From the NCBI GenBank assembly GCA_014378285.1, contig JACMNZ010000221.1, positions 1-24,363 on the forward strand: a DNA stretch of 24,363 nt. The letters run 5' to 3'. The notes beneath the pieces were generated by a model that did not search any database, had not been told where the DNA came from, and saw only the letters and a program-made list of their open reading frames with translations. Every line of letters begins with the position of its first letter. Position 1 is the first letter of the stretch. Shown here piece by piece: positions 1-8,600 of the stretch. A program made the translations under genes and the position numbers. The stretch is from Pseudopedobacter sp. Lineage in GTDB: Bacteria > Bacteroidota > Bacteroidia > Sphingobacteriales > Sphingobacteriaceae.

Positions 1-1465
1 TGATTTGATTGATAAACTCGTTAATATCACTAGATATTTTAAAATAATAAATCAAAATGGTATAAATAGATAACATCAACAAAGAACGAACGGGAACATC
101 AACAAAGAAATTGTTTAGATACGGCAACATTAAACCAATTAACAAAACAACAATAGAAATTATTAATAGCTTGATAAATTGGAAATTAAACGGTTGTAAT
201 TTATATCTATAAGCTAAAAATGCCCAATAAGAAAAATTTAATAATAACATGGTAGTTGAGTAGGAAATTGCCGCTCCTAACATCCCAAATTTGGGGATTA
301 GCACCACATTTAATCCGATGCAAATTAATGCTGCAGTTACTAAAATATACATCGTCAGTTTATAGTTTTTAGAAAAACTGATGATTGCCCCGTTTAAACC
401 TCCGGTAATATCAAACAGAAAACCCAAACCAAGGACAATAAAAACATCGTAATAATTAACATATTCTGGCTTTTTAAGCATCACCAAAATATTTTGCCAA
501 TTGGCGATTAAACCTATGAGTAATAAACAGCCTAACAAAAATTGAACTAAAGAAGTTTTGTGGTAAATCTTGTTGATTTTTGCTAAATCTTCTGTTTTCC
601 AAGCATCGGCAATAATTTGATAAGAAGTTGTGTTTAATGCTTTTGCCGGCAAATTAATGACCAAGGCCATCCCAAAAAAAGTTACATAATAACCAACCAT
701 TGCTTCACTAGAATAAACTTTAAGCAATATGGTATCAATATTTTGTATCATGGCAAATGAACCACCCGCTAACATGGCATATAGACCATATTTTATCATC
801 TCTGGCGATTGCTCTTTTACTTTTTCAGCAACTTTGTTAAACCTAATCAAGTCGATTTTCTTGAGATAGATCAATAAAAGCAACAGAATAAATCCGTTGG
901 CTAATACATACCAATAAACAAATTGGGTATAATCAATCCAATTTAAATAAACCAAAACCACGGCTAACGCAGTCAAAATTTTCATCAAAACCTCCCTCAA
1001 AAAAGACGGAAAAATATTATGAAAAGTAGTGCGGGCAAAAGTTTCTGCCAAGTTGTACCAAAGTGTAAACAGTGCAACCGGAACAATATAATAGTAGTAG
1101 GTGTAAAAAAGCGAAGAGCCTTTATCGTTGTTTTTATAATTTTGGATAACCTCTTTACCGAAAATATAAAATGCAGTTACCACTAAAAAACCAATGAGCG
1201 TTACCTTAAAAACATAAAGCGGAAAGCCATGATGTTTTTTATCATCCGTTTTAAAGAAGGGAAAATAACGAGTAATTGCGCTACTAAATCCAATTGCGGC
1301 CAACTGGGTATAAAGTAAAGAAACAGAGGTTATCAAGCCAAAAAAACCAATCTGCTCTGCAGTTAAAACCCTTTGAAAAAGAATAATAAGATTAAAAAAG
1401 CCCAAAGCTGTACCAATATAAAGAGTAATGCTATTGAAAAAACCTTGCTTTTTTAATAGGTTCAT
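1..1465 (-). CDS. Wzx-like polysaccharide flippase (3' end cut by window edge)
   Basis: Likely an inner-membrane flippase of the MATE/MVF (Wzx, polysaccharide_synt) superfamily that moves lipid-linked sugar repeat units across the membrane. The reading frame starts at an ATG (1463-1465) and stays open for about 487 codons to the left edge, so the stop is not seen; the length is already near the family's usual 480-510 residues. The protein begins MNLLKKQGFFNSITLYIG and is mostly hydrophobic helices with short charged loops. The late segment KFGMLGAAISYSTTML resembles the C-terminal part of oligosaccharide flippases. It lies 3 bp after the glycosyltransferase stop, so the two are probably co-transcribed and act in one glycan pathway. 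The substrate cannot be told from sequence. The family call is confident; the Wzx role is inferred from the neighbours. Confidence 0.85.
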   Translation of the reverse strand, partial: MNLLKKQGFFNSITLYIGTALGFFNLIILFQRVLTAEQIGFFGLITSVSLLYTQLAAIGFSSAITRYFPFFKTDDKKHHGFPLYVFKVTLIGFLVVTAFYIFGKEVIQNYKNNDKGSSLFYTYYYYIVPVALFTLWYNLAETFARTTFHNIFPSFLREVLMKILTALAVVLVYLNWIDYTQFVYWYVLANGFILLLLLIYLKKIDLIRFNKVAEKVKEQSPEMIKYGLYAMLAGGSFAMIQNIDTILLKVYSSEAMVGYYVTFFGMALVINLPAKALNTTSYQIIADAWKTEDLAKINKIYHKTSLVQFLLGCLLLIGLIANWQNILVMLKKPEYVNYYDVFIVLGLGFLFDITGGLNGAIISFSKNYKLTMYILVTAALICIGLNVVLIPKFGMLGAAISYSTTMLLLNFSYWAFLAYRYKLQPFNFQFIKLLIISIVVLLIGLMLPYLNNFFVDVPVRSLLMLSIYTILIYYFKISSDINEFINQI

Positions 1466-1468
1466 TGT

Positions 1469-2635
1469 TTAATCTTGAACAAGTTTTTGATATAAGTTTT
1501 CTGGCTCATACTCCCTAACTACAAGTTTAGCCTTTTCTTTTAAATCTTTAACTAATGACGGGTTTTCTATTAAGTTTTTTAGAACAGGATAAACATCACC
1601 ATTATAATTCAAACATATAGATTTTAAATGCTTTGGGATTGTGTAACCTGTTGGGAAAACTCCAGGTTTGGCAGCTTTAATCATATTGAAAATCACTCCA
1701 GTTTCTTTTGTCTCGCCGTATTTACTTTGGTTGTTGAGGTTAACTTTTATGTTTCCTAAAATTATATCACAAGTATTTAAACGCTGTTCATATTCGTCTG
1801 CTTTTAAAAAATTGGTTTGATAGAAAAACTGGATCCCTAGATTTTCTAATTCTTTTACTTTCGGTATAAGAAACTGACTGCTTTTTGGAATATAACCTAA
1901 CAAATCGATCGCTATTTTTCCATTTAAAAAGGAAATATTTAGTTTCAAAGCATTAAAAAACCCAACATAATCTCTTCTTTCATTATCTACAGAACCTGGA
2001 ATACAAATTCTTAATGTTTGATTATTTTCAGATAAATCTTTATTAGGTTGATGGATAGAAAATGGAAAAACGATGATTTTTGAAGCATCAATAAAATTTT
2101 GTAAATACGCTTTTTGAGCATCGCTGTAAACCAAAACTTTATCGCCTTTGGTTCTTAAATTTTTAACGATTAAATCTCGTTGTTTTTGTCTTTTTATCTC
2201 TTTTAAGAAATATTTTATCGGTAAATAAAAGCTGGATATTAATTTTTGTATTGATGCTTTTTTTAGTCGATATTCTAATAAATCGATTTGTTTGTTTAGC
2301 GGGTTATCAAAATAAGTATCTATGTTATGAACCGTTAAAACAACAGTAGTTTTCCAATTTACGGATGCAAATTCTTTGTAATATTTGGAAATGGTATTAA
2401 AATGAATAATATCAAAGCCTTCTAAATCTATCCTTTTCAAATAATCTTGAATCAATTCCCCATCATCATTAAAGAAAATTTGGATGTTTTTCTCAGAGAA
2501 TGAAATTGGAATTTTTAAGTTTTTTAAAGTGTAAACACAGATCCGATTATCAGATTTTAAAGAATAGGTTATTGCTAAAGCCTCAACAGCGGCATAATGG
2601 TTAGCCTCACATATTTCTATGATTCCGATTTTCAA
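1469..2635 (-). CDS. Glycosyltransferase, GT-B fold (GT4-like)
   Basis: Predicted cytoplasmic sugar transferase of 388 residues for a surface polysaccharide. The N-terminus (MKIGIIEICEANHY) is the usual first strand of a GT-B Rossmann domain, followed by FDIIHFN and TVVLTVHNID, typical acceptor-domain segments. The C-terminal half carries ETGVIFNMIKAAKPGVFP at roughly residues 305-325, the donor-binding region, and ends with the usual DLKEKAKLVV-type helix. The start codon is TTG (2633-2635): the only other methionine lies far into the C-terminal half, and the TTG overlaps the TGA stop of the methyltransferase gene, which suggests translational coupling. The flippase gene follows after 3 bp. 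Donor sugar and acceptor are unknown. No signal peptide or membrane segment is evident. Family membership is confident, CAZy family assignment less so. Confidence 0.8.
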   Translation of the reverse strand: MKIGIIEICEANHYAAVEALAITYSLKSDNRICVYTLKNLKIPISFSEKNIQIFFNDDGELIQDYLKRIDLEGFDIIHFNTISKYYKEFASVNWKTTVVLTVHNIDTYFDNPLNKQIDLLEYRLKKASIQKLISSFYLPIKYFLKEIKRQKQRDLIVKNLRTKGDKVLVYSDAQKAYLQNFIDASKIIVFPFSIHQPNKDLSENNQTLRICIPGSVDNERRDYVGFFNALKLNISFLNGKIAIDLLGYIPKSSQFLIPKVKELENLGIQFFYQTNFLKADEYEQRLNTCDIILGNIKVNLNNQSKYGETKETGVIFNMIKAAKPGVFPTGYTIPKHLKSICLNYNGDVYPVLKNLIENPSLVKDLKEKAKLVVREYEPENLYQKLVQD

Positions 2636-3330
2636 TTTTTCGCTGTGTTAACAAAGAAAGATTCGGCATATAAAATCCTACCATCTTCCTTATTAAAAGT
2701 TTGGGTATAATTTCCTTCAAAAACGTATCCAATGCCAGTCAATAATTGATAAATACCATCAAATAATAACTGGTCTTTATATAATTCCTCAAAAGAAGTT
2801 TCTATTAAAACGCAATCTGCTTTTTTTAGAGTTTCCAAACCGCCTTTAATAACTCTATCCTCAAAACCCTGCACATCAACTTTTACCATAAATTTTCCTT
2901 CGATACCTAATTCAGGAAAAACATTATCTAATCTTTTAACTGTAATGGTTTCCTTTTTCACATAATCTGTACCCACAAAAACTTCGGTATGTAAATCGGC
3001 CATTTTTAATAAAGAAGAACTTGGTGTATGGGCGCTTATATTAATTTCTTGCTGTTCGTTAACATCGCCCAAAGCACAATTAACAGCTTTAACATTGATG
3101 TTTTTAGTATTTTTCACCAAATCATCAAAACAACCTTTTATGGGTTCAAAGGAAATAATTTTTGCATTCGGTAAAATTTCATGCACAAGATTAGCGTATT
3201 GACCTGTGTTGGCGCCAATATCCAAAACATATTTAAGATCTCTATTTTGCAGCCATTTGTTGTTTTCTGGTCGAACCAATTTTACGATTAGTCCCATTTT
3301 ATGAAATATATCTTGAATTAATTTTATCAT
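2632..3330 (-). CDS. FkbM family SAM-dependent methyltransferase
   Basis: Class I methyltransferase of 232 residues that probably O-methylates a sugar or another small group using S-adenosylmethionine. The SAM-binding motif I is VLDIGANTGQYA at residues 35-46, followed by the FEP motif at 61-63 that contacts the SAM ribose. The FkbM hallmark KVDVQGFE lies at 150-157 (family pattern K-D-EGxE). Length is typical. It starts at ATG 3328-3330 and is the first gene of the three-gene unit with the glycosyltransferase and flippase, so its substrate is likely a sugar of the same glycan. Its stop overlaps the next start. A TAAGTTTG element sits 14 bp upstream. Family is near certain; the substrate is inferred from context only. 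Confidence 0.88.
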   Translation of the reverse strand: MIKLIQDIFHKMGLIVKLVRPENNKWLQNRDLKYVLDIGANTGQYANLVHEILPNAKIISFEPIKGCFDDLVKNTKNINVKAVNCALGDVNEQQEINISAHTPSSSLLKMADLHTEVFVGTDYVKKETITVKRLDNVFPELGIEGKFMVKVDVQGFEDRVIKGGLETLKKADCVLIETSFEELYKDQLLFDGIYQLLTGIGYVFEGNYTQTFNKEDGRILYAESFFVNTAKN

Positions 3331-3344
3331 CCTAAAAAATTTAT

Positions 3345-3352
3345 CAAACTTA
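3345..3352 (-). promoter_or_regulatory. Putative Bacteroidota -7 promoter element for the polysaccharide unit
   Basis: The minus strand reads TAAGTTTG, a full match to the TAnnTTTG -7 consensus of Bacteroidota housekeeping promoters. It lies between the typA terminator and the FkbM start, which implies a very short leader. No clear TTTG -33 box stands at the usual spacing, so the call rests on one element plus position. Confidence 0.5.
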
Positions 3353-3391
3353 TTGATTTAACACTTAAAACAGGAATCTCTTTAACAAAAA

Positions 3392-3419
3392 AAATCCCCG
3401 CTTTCTCAAGCGGGGATTT
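3392..3419 (-). terminator. Rho-independent terminator of typA
   Basis: A perfect 12-bp stem (3392-3403 paired with 3408-3419, core ATCCCCGC/GCGGGGAT) closes a 4-nt loop TCTC. On the minus strand the stem runs into a T-tract (A-run at 3387-3394 on the plus strand). It begins about 20 bp after the typA stop and separates typA from the polysaccharide unit. Confidence 0.9.
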
Positions 3420-3438
3420 CCAAATATCGACCTAAATC

Positions 3439-5250
3439 TTATTGGTTAACCAAAGATTTTCCTTTAACCTTACGTTCTTGCTCTGTTAAGTAAATTTTAC
3501 GTAAACGGATGCTTGCCGGAGTTACTTCAATATATTCATCAGCTTGTATGTATTCCATACATTCCTCTAAAGAGAATTTAATGGCTGGTGAAATTCGAAC
3601 GTTATCATCTGTACCAGAAGCTCTCATGTTGGTTAATTGCTTTCCTTTAGTTATGTTAATCACTAAATCGCTATCTCGTATATGCTCTCCTAAAACTTGA
3701 CCTTCATAAATATCAACCCCTGGATCAACAAAGAAACGACCTCTATCTTGCAACTTGTCAATTGCGTAAGCAGTAGTCATCCCTTTATCCATAGAAATTA
3801 AAACGCCATTACCTCTTCCCGGAATTGGGCCTTTCCAAGGCTCGTAAGCTTTGAAACGATGAGCCATAATAGCTTCTCCTGCGGTTGCAGTTAAAACATT
3901 ATTTCTTAATCCAATAATACCACGAGCAGGGATTTCAAATTCTAAATGTTGTAAATCACCTTTAGGTTCCATGATTAATAAATCACCTTTACGTTGGGTT
4001 ACCAGTTCAATAACTTTACCAGCAACTTCTCCAGGAACATCTACAATTAAAGTTTCTACTGGTTCACATTTTACACCATCAATAACCTTAACGATTACTT
4101 GTGGCTGCCCAACTTGTAGTTCATACCCTTCACGGCGCATTGTTTCTATCAACACTGATAAATGTAGAATACCACGTCCGTAAACTAAATAAGCGTCTGG
4201 AGATTCGGTCTCGATCACTTTTAAAGCCAGATTTTTTTCCATCTCTTTAAATAAGCGCTCACGTAAACGTTGTGAGGTTACAAATTTACCCTCTTTACCA
4301 AAAAAAGGAGAGTTATTGATAGTAAACAACATGTTCATTGTTGGTTCGTCAATATGGATTACTTCCAATTGCTCTGGATTGTTGAAATCTGCAATGGTAT
4401 CACCAATATCAAAACCTTCAATACCAACTACCGCACAAATATCACCTGAGGAAACTTCAGTAACTTTTACTTTACCTAAACCTTCAAAAGTATATAATTC
4501 TTTGATCCTTGATTTTACAATTTTGCCATCACGTTTCACTAAAGAAACAGGCATGTTTTCTTTGATTGTTCCTCGGGCAACTCTACCAACCGCAATACGA
4601 CCTACGAAAGAAGAATAGTCTAACGAAGTGATTTGCATTTGTAAAGTACCTTCTTCTATTGGAGCAGGAGGAATATTTTCCAAAATAGCATCCATCAAAG
4701 GAAAAATATTATCCGTTGGATGCTTCCAATCAGTACTCATCCAGCCTTGTTTAGATGAGCCGTAGATTACCTGAAAATCTAATTGATCTTCTGTAGCTTC
4801 TAAATTGAAAAACAATTCAAAAATTTGCTCATACACTTCTTCAGGGCGACAATTCTCTTTATCAACCTTATTTACAACAACAATCGGTTTTAGACCTAGG
4901 GCTAATGCTTTTTGTGTTACAAAACGAGTTTGAGGCATAGCGCCTTCAAAAGCGTCGCATAATATCAAGACGCCATCAGCCATTTTTAATACCCGCTCTA
5001 CCTCACCACCAAAATCGGCGTGACCAGGAGTATCAATAATGTTGATTTTTACGTCTTTATACATTACAGAAACGTTTTTAGATACGATGGTTATCCCCCG
5101 CTCACGTTCCAGATCGTTATTATCAAGTATTAGTTCACCCGCAGTTTCGTTATCCCTAAAGATAGAACAAGAGTGTAAAATTTTATCAACTAAGGTTGTT
5201 TTACCGTGGTCAACGTGGGCGATAATCGCTATGTTTCTAATCTTTTGCAT
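3439..5250 (-). CDS. typA: Translational GTPase TypA/BipA
   Basis: Ribosome-associated GTPase of the EF-G-like TypA/BipA family, known for roles in ribosome assembly and stress adaptation. The protein has 603 residues, the normal length. GTPase motifs are all present: G1 AHVDHGKT (11-18), G2 RGIT (51-54), G3 DTPGH (73-77) and G4 NKVD (127-130). These are followed by the beta-barrel domain II, EF-G-like domains III and V (GRGILHLSVLIETMRREGYE), and the TypA-specific C-terminal domain ending KVKGKSLVNQ. The start is ATG 5248-5250. It stands alone as a transcription unit, with a TACCTTTG element 26 bp upstream and a strong hairpin downstream, and is divergent from the small membrane protein gene. 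Confidence 0.97.
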   Translation of the reverse strand: MQKIRNIAIIAHVDHGKTTLVDKILHSCSIFRDNETAGELILDNNDLERERGITIVSKNVSVMYKDVKINIIDTPGHADFGGEVERVLKMADGVLILCDAFEGAMPQTRFVTQKALALGLKPIVVVNKVDKENCRPEEVYEQIFELFFNLEATEDQLDFQVIYGSSKQGWMSTDWKHPTDNIFPLMDAILENIPPAPIEEGTLQMQITSLDYSSFVGRIAVGRVARGTIKENMPVSLVKRDGKIVKSRIKELYTFEGLGKVKVTEVSSGDICAVVGIEGFDIGDTIADFNNPEQLEVIHIDEPTMNMLFTINNSPFFGKEGKFVTSQRLRERLFKEMEKNLALKVIETESPDAYLVYGRGILHLSVLIETMRREGYELQVGQPQVIVKVIDGVKCEPVETLIVDVPGEVAGKVIELVTQRKGDLLIMEPKGDLQHLEFEIPARGIIGLRNNVLTATAGEAIMAHRFKAYEPWKGPIPGRGNGVLISMDKGMTTAYAIDKLQDRGRFFVDPGVDIYEGQVLGEHIRDSDLVINITKGKQLTNMRASGTDDNVRISPAIKFSLEECMEYIQADEYIEVTPASIRLRKIYLTEQERKVKGKSLVNQ

Positions 5251-5276
5251 TCAAAAAAGCTCTATAAAATTTTTTG

Positions 5277-5284
5277 CAAAGGTA
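5277..5284 (-). promoter_or_regulatory. Putative -7 promoter element of typA
   Basis: The minus strand reads TACCTTTG followed by C, a perfect TAnnTTTG match, 26 bp upstream of the typA ATG, giving a plausible short leader. The region where a -33 TTTG would lie (about 19 bp further up) reads a weak GGGTGC. The identical octamer occurs upstream of nuoJ. Confidence 0.6.
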
Positions 5285-5354
5285 GGTATTTTTTGCAAAT
5301 AATTGCACCCTAATCATTTGAATTTAAAATGACTATGATAATTTAATAATTCCT

Positions 5355-5362
5355 TAATTTTG
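5355..5362 (+). promoter_or_regulatory. Possible -7 element before the Cys-rich membrane protein gene
   Basis: TAATTTTG matches TAnnTTTG and ends 8 bp before the ATG at 5371, so transcription would begin almost at the start codon. A weak TATG lies 17 bp upstream in the -33 area. The match could be chance in AT-rich DNA. Confidence 0.3.
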
Positions 5363-5370
5363 ATCCCATC

Positions 5371-5529
5371 ATGAACATCCAACTGATTATCATTATATTA
5401 TTATTTTTAGGTGCGCTTTTTTACATAGGGAGGCTTATCTATAATAGTTTAAAAGCCAAGAATGGTTGTGCTAGCGGCTGCGGAAAATGCGGTGTAGATT
5501 TCTCTAAAATAAAGCCTGATAAAAATTAA
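5371..5529 (+). CDS. FeoB-associated Cys-rich membrane protein (52 residues)
   Basis: A 52-codon gene that size filters would miss. It runs from ATG 5371 to TAA 5527-5529. Residues 4-19 form one hydrophobic helix (LIIIILLFLGALFYIG), followed by basic residues (R21, K28, K30) and a Cys cluster C33-x3-C37-x2-C40. This is the architecture of the FeoB-associated Cys-rich membrane protein family, usually found beside the ferrous iron transporter FeoB; the cysteines may handle Fe(II). No feoB or feoA lies in this window, so the link to iron is by family only. It is divergent from typA and 82 bp upstream of the large fusion gene. The clean start, TM segment and Cys motif make it likely to be real. 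Confidence 0.75.
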   Translation: MNIQLIIIILLFLGALFYIGRLIYNSLKAKNGCASGCGKCGVDFSKIKPDKN

Positions 5530-5611
5530 CATTCTTTAACGTTTTTTCCTTTTTTTTTCCATATCATTTAAGTTATTTGCATCGTTTAATTAATTGTTAT
5601 TAAAACAGCAA

Positions 5612-8600
5612 ATGCACTCCAAACAAATTTTCCAAACCTCTTCCAGCAATCGTTGGAAAAGGTTTAAATGGGCAAGCAGGATTTTATTTCTTGTTATATT
5701 CGTATCCATAGTTTGTGTCTTTATTACCATCGCTTCTAAAAAATACCCAGCCCTTCCAGATTTAAGTAAAGCATACAATTCTTATAACATCAAAAATGTT
5801 GAACAGATAAAGAAATCTACAAAATACAAGGAATTTTCTATCGCTAAAAGTAAGCTAGTTGAATTAAAAAAAGATAGAGAGCTTTATAAAAAGCTTCATC
5901 CAAATAATTTACACAGGGTAAATTTTGGGTTTTTTGTAGATTGGGACGCTCAGTCTTACACCTCTTTAAATGATCATATCAGTAAAATGGATATGATTAT
6001 ACCAGAGTTTTTCTTTTTAAAAACAGACTCTAATAATTTAACTATCAAAATTGATAACGATGTAATTAAAATCGTAAAAAAGCATAATAAAAAGATTTTA
6101 GCATCAGTAAAAAATTATATCAACGGCAGTTGGGATGGTGCCGCAGTGCGAAGGATAATCCACTCGCCAACTAATAGCACCGAGTTTATCAATAACTTAA
6201 CTTATCAATTAAAAAAATACCATTTAGATGGCGTTAACGTAGATTTTGAAGAGTTAAATGAATCTACTGATGAATATGTAGTTACTTTTCAAAAACAACT
6301 TTATGAAACCCTACATAAAAATGGATTGGTGGTTACACAAGATGTATCACCTGATAATGATGATTATAATATCAAAGAATTAGTAAAATACAATGATTAT
6401 ATTTTTTTGATGGCTTATGATCAGCATACAGAACTGAGTAATGCTGGTGATATCTCTCATCAAGATTGGGTAGAAGAAAAATTAGACAAAATTTGTAGTG
6501 AAATCCCTAGTTCTAAAGTGGTTTTAGCAATTGCCGGATACGGGTTTGATTGGCCTGAAAACGGAGTAGGAATAAACATGACTTACCAAACTGCTATTTC
6601 AAACGCTCAGCAATACAATGCTAAAGTTGTATTTGATCCTTTATCTGGTAACCTACATTATAATTATGTTGATAATCATAACGTTAAACATCGGGTTTAT
6701 TTTACAGATGCGGCTACCAATTTTAACATCATGCGAAAAGCTGATGACTGGGGCGTTGGCGGAGTTGCCTTATGGAGATTAGGCTCTGAAGACCCTAGAT
6801 TATGGAATTTTTTTAGGCGAGATTTAACCACTGAAGCGTTAAATAAACAAAATTATAAAGGCGAAGAGCTTTCTAAAGTAGAACTTAACGACCGTATTAA
6901 TTATACCGGAGATGGAGAAATATTAGATTTAGTTACTACTCCAAAAGAGGGGAAACTAACACTTAAGATTGATTCTGCCACTAAATTAATTGTAGACCAA
7001 CAATATGTTTCTTTACCCACAAAATATGTAATCAATAAATTTGGGCATGCCGATAAAAAGGTAATCTTAACATTTGATGATGGACCTGACCCTGCTTACA
7101 CCCCTCAAATATTATCGATATTAAAAAAAGAAAAAGTTCCAGGTACTTTTTTTATGGTTGGCATTATGGCCGAAAATAATATCCCTTTAGTTAAAGATGT
7201 TTTTGATGCAGGTTATGAGATTGGAAACCATACATTTTTTCATCCTGATCTTTCTAAAGTAAGCCAAGCAAGAGTAATTTTTGAATTGAATGCAACAAGA
7301 AAGTTAATAGAATGCATTACAGGTAGAAGCACTATTTTATTTAGAGCACCCTATAATGCGGATGCAGAGCCACAAGTAAGGGCTGAAGTTTTGCCGGTTG
7401 CCCAAAGCAGGGCAGAGAATTATATAAACGTTGGCGAATCTATTGACCCACAAGATTGGAAGGCAGGCATAACAGCGGATGAAATTGTAAAGCAAGTAAT
7501 TGCACAACATGATAAGGGCAGTATTATTTTATTGCATGATGCCGGAGGAGACCGTACTCAAACAGTATTAGCATTGCCTAGGATTATTACGTACTATAAA
7601 AAATTGGGTTATCAATTTACTACTGTTGCCAGTATTTTAGGAAAAACCAAAGCAGAAGTTATGCCAGTGATAGCGGATGATGCTGATAGCGGCTTGATTG
7701 GTCAGGCTGACAGGTTATTTGTGAGTTCTTTTTTTTACGGCAATAAAATTTTATACAATGTTTTTATCATCTCCATATTTTTAGCATTAATAAGGTTGCT
7801 TGTTATCACCGTTTTGGCGATAAAAAAATATAGTAAAGAGAAAAAAACAGTTAAATCAATTTCAATTTTTTTCCCTCCTGTAAGCGTATTAATTCCTGCA
7901 TATAATGAAGAAATTACTGTTGTTAAAACAATAGAAAGTCTTTTAAAATTAGATTATCCTGAATTAGAATTACTTTTTATTGATGATGGATCAAAGGATA
8001 ATACTTTGTCAATTGTAAGAAATGCTTTTAAAGATAATAACAAAGTAAGAATCCTCACAAAAGCAAATGGAGGAAAAGCATCTGCGTTAAATTATGGAAT
8101 TTTTTTAAGCAAGCATGATTTTATTGTTTGTATTGATGCTGATACGCAGTTAAATAAAGATGCTATTAAAAATTTGATGCAAGGCTTTGAACTTCCTGAT
8201 ATTGCTGCTATCGCAGGAACTGTTAAAGTTGGTAACGAAAATAATTTCTTGACCAAATGGCAATCTATAGAGTATATCACCAGTCAAAACATGGACCGTA
8301 GGGCTTTTGAGGTTTTAAATAGCATTACGGTTATTCCTGGGGCAATTGGTGCATTTAGAAAAGAGGTGGTTAAACAAGTTGGCGGTTTTACCAGTGATAC
8401 TTTAGCGGAGGATTGTGATTTAACCATGCGCATCTTAAAAGCAGGTTACATTGTAAAGAACTGTACCAATGCAATGGCTTACACAGAAGCACCAGAAACT
8501 TTCGAAATGTTTTTGAAACAGAGATTTAGATGGAGCTACGGTGTAATGCAGAGTTTCTGGAAAAACAAAGATGCGCTCTTTAATAAAAAATATGGTTATT

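Noticed and set aside
4316..4618. 100-codon plus-strand frame inside typA
   Set aside because: Antisense to a fully conserved GTPase gene, with Ser/Thr/Pro-rich low-information translation.
5594..5611. TTG start giving six extra residues on the GH18-CE4-GT2 protein
   Set aside because: The ATG at 5612 is stronger and the extra residues add nothing recognisable.
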